Source: Planctomycetota bacterium
Lineage (GTDB): Bacteria > Planctomycetota > UBA8108 > UBA1146 > JAJFFE01
DNA: 5,223 nucleotides
Reading direction: 5' to 3'
NCBI GenBank assembly: GCA_020425835.1
Contig: JAGQRC010000322.1
Span: forward strand, 1 to 5,223
Shown: piece after piece, positions 4,901 through 5,223 of the stretch
Numbering within the stretch: the stretch's first letter is position 1
Layout of the letters: the number at the start of each line of letters is the position of its first letter
Notes under the pieces: generated by a model
Database searches by the model: none
What the model saw: only the letters and a program-made list of their open reading frames with translations
Told to the model about the DNA's origin: nothing
Translations under genes and position numbers: made by a program

Positions 4901-5223
4901 GGCGGCGGTGACGGCGGCGCCGGAGGCCGGGCCTCGAGCGCGTCGAGCGTCGTCGACGGAGAGTCTCCCCCGCTCGACTTCCTGCCCGCGTCGTGGCTGC
5001 TCGGCGGCCGCGGTGGCGGAACGGTGTTGCTCCCCGCTCCCGTGGTCTCGGCATCCGAGGGAGGGCGATCGATCGCCGACATCTCGACGGCCGGCGCCGG
5101 GGGTGGCGGCGGCAACACGACGGCAGGGCAATCGGCGAGCGACGCGTTCGCCGCATCGGGAGGTTCGCGCTTCGGCGCGTCGACGTTCGTCGATCCCCTG
5201 ACCGGCACTCCGATCGCGATCGG
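1967..5223 (+). CDS. Giant putative lipoprotein: TIG-like domains plus duplicated glycine-rich beta modules (3' end outside window)
   Basis: One frame is open from GTG 1967 to the window edge, at least 1085 codons with no stop. Residues 1-27 (MRRLFRWRRPVESILVATSL, ending LSFGC) form a basic then hydrophobic signal ending at Cys27. The lipobox S-F-G-C is off-consensus, so lipidation is likely but not certain. Residues about 45-140 look like a TIG/IPT immunoglobulin fold (CPGEELTLYGLNFSP, later LVVLVPPAARTGVIEVRV). About 165-265 is a second, looser one (VQLYGTNLDRITETRVLGPD). Residues about 294-421 form another beta-domain with HTFLWDTVANG and a closing ATIIVDN. LFEDALHLDDSSPTDVTWDG (about 441-461) opens the last part. 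From 533 on, a beta-helix-like segment with GSEPLRVAIAGD and IDGEIDLDG precedes long glycine-rich loops, and the arrangement starts again near 911. No catalytic motif is visible. A surface or extracellular structural or binding role is inferred. The start is supported by AGGAGG and the leader hairpins. Confidence 0.85.
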   Translation, partial: MRRLFRWRRPVESILVATSLLVLSFGCDTGRRHESSGIPVVIDCSSDQPYLFGSSSETACPGEELTLYGLNFSPVLEDNRVTFQDPFGATSIEALVLESIDNGPHPVYHCRDTSLVVLVPPAARTGVIEVRVRAGSSAEHVAGSTSFVGCPELLGFVVGTDGDPFLTVDSGYNLLTDRVQLYGTNLDRITETRVLGPDGQSINATATSGGLTGSTYTIASTLDVATVTLDPNATIIPTCETYYIQLSLIDSTSGSPVESNSLIIPVRTQFSPTDSSDLPGTITGCSSPSGIQRGVVPIHFDLAMDPARASYDVVLEYLDSTALGGWSECAGVDAGQHELRATGLPSQVGAFPALVGGGHSHTFLWDTVANGIGYPATGSGDPFVTRVRFRLENISPGSAQPCPPSSRPEALFESATIIVDNPLDDTGLSLAPAAREVTILELFEDALHLDDSSPTDVTWDGEGSLIGGRPTASPPWATGTVDVVCGAISAFSENAGIYVFNTTTGSVTDVSDPASAVPLFSRAATDPPGVFAFRSWLVEDGAKIVVVGSEPLRVAIAGDGTTSLEACRIDGEIDLDGESGSAAVVATSGVGGLPGAGGGAGGDGGTIIPGGVDTIEGDVAATRGGNDGGHAGQNLTFLQIGDSSTPKGGPGGGGGGRTRGGAGATAYSAELYRLGTPGRGGPARGDEGLIHLVGGAGGGGGGGVAYRSSGAAAYQVHAGSGGGGGGGALEVIVNGSIGIGGSIHARGGSGAASLSPHSGPGGGGSGGNLRIAATGEIEVSEVASIDVSGGSGGSTVNQFGGDGSAGRVRLEAAGIVVVPGIGDFGGLVPPIGSIGVTAGVVAPGFIDSGSGDDGALNLAAALMGTYVVDTDTGIIAGPIEPIGSETANAYRNAMLMAGIVATRASDLEWNFTELSIGPGRTLRAIGTKPLVIRVRGDCAIDGDGIAAAIDVSGFDGGVPDVVTDALSPTAGVGGEGGPGGGDGGAGGRASSASSVVDGESPPLDFLPASWLLGGRGGGTVLLPAPVVSASEGGRSIADISTAGAGGGGGNTTAGQSASDAFAASGGSRFGASTFVDPLTGTPIAI
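3563..3781 (+). repeat. Internal module copy 1: beta segment plus Gly-rich entry
   Basis: Residues 533-605 of the large protein. The order is a beta segment (FRSWLVEDGAKIVVVG), the signature GSEPLRVAIAGD (548-559), RIDGEIDLDG, then GVGGLPGAGGGAGGDGG (589-605). The same order recurs 378 residues later. The DNA copies are well diverged, so this is an old duplication. Confidence 0.6.
3902..4400 (+). repeat. Glycine-rich tract with GGN-codon runs
   Basis: Residues about 646-811 of the large protein contain several Gly runs: GGPGGGGGG (647-655), GGAGGGGGGG (694-703), SGGGGGGG shortly after, and PGGGGSGG. Short beta-prone, polar strands separate them (ALEVIVNGSIGIGGSI, NLRIAATGEIEV, GRVRLEAAGIVVV). 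The pattern suggests glycine loops projecting from a beta-helix rather than disordered filler. At DNA level the GGC/GGT/GGA runs make the plus strand G-rich and favour long antisense open frames. Confidence 0.6.
4697..4918 (+). repeat. Internal module copy 2: beta segment plus Gly-rich entry
   Basis: Residues 911-984 of the large protein: FTELSIGPGRTLRAIG, GTKPLVIRVRGD (926-937), AAIDVSGFDGG and GVGGEGGPGGGDGG (971-984). It matches copy 1 in motif order and spacing up to the signature. The remainder of this second module is cut by the window end. Confidence 0.6.

Noticed and set aside
3251..5131. 626-codon open frame on the minus strand.
   Set aside because: It is antisense to the large protein. 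Its product is Arg/Asp/Ser-rich without domain pattern, and it is explained by GGN/GAC/ATC codons on the plus strand having no stop complement in this register.

Overview
The window is high-GC DNA (estimated by eye, not counted) with strong G/C preference at third codon positions. It encodes three exported, probably surface-associated proteins and no recognisable metabolic or informational gene. The protein styles are a 15-residue Gly-Gly beta-roll, a tiny lipoprotein with a poly-Gly tether, and a very large lipoprotein with TIG-like and glycine-rich modules. I associate these with large-genome envelope-rich bacteria such as Myxococcota or related former Deltaproteobacteria, with Planctomycetota as an alternative. 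No marker gene is present, so the taxonomic statement is an impression.

Layout. The left third is read on the minus strand: a 51-aa lipoprotein (1022-1177) followed 59 nt downstream by a 305-aa secreted beta-roll protein (45-962), probably one transcript. The middle (1178-1966) has no intact gene. It holds what looks like a frame-broken remnant of a small beta-rich domain on the plus strand (about 1374-1688), then about 200 nt packed with inverted repeats that end just before a perfect AGGAGG ribosome binding site. The right part (1967 to the window end) is one uninterrupted plus-strand frame of at least 1085 codons. It starts at GTG and runs off the edge. It encodes a giant putative lipoprotein: signal peptide, two TIG/IPT-like immunoglobulin-fold domains, a further beta-domain, then a duplicated module in which a beta-helix-like segment is followed by long glycine-rich loops.

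How the parts fit. The two minus-strand genes and the large plus-strand gene are divergent around the 789-nt middle region. All three products carry export signals, two of them with a cysteine at the end of the hydrophobic segment. A reasonable inference is a locus for cell-surface or extracellular structural proteins. No enzyme, transporter or secretion machinery is visible, so no pathway can be assigned. The least ordinary parts are the hairpin-rich leader before the large gene, the broken domain remnant, and the aromatic tail of the 51-aa lipoprotein.
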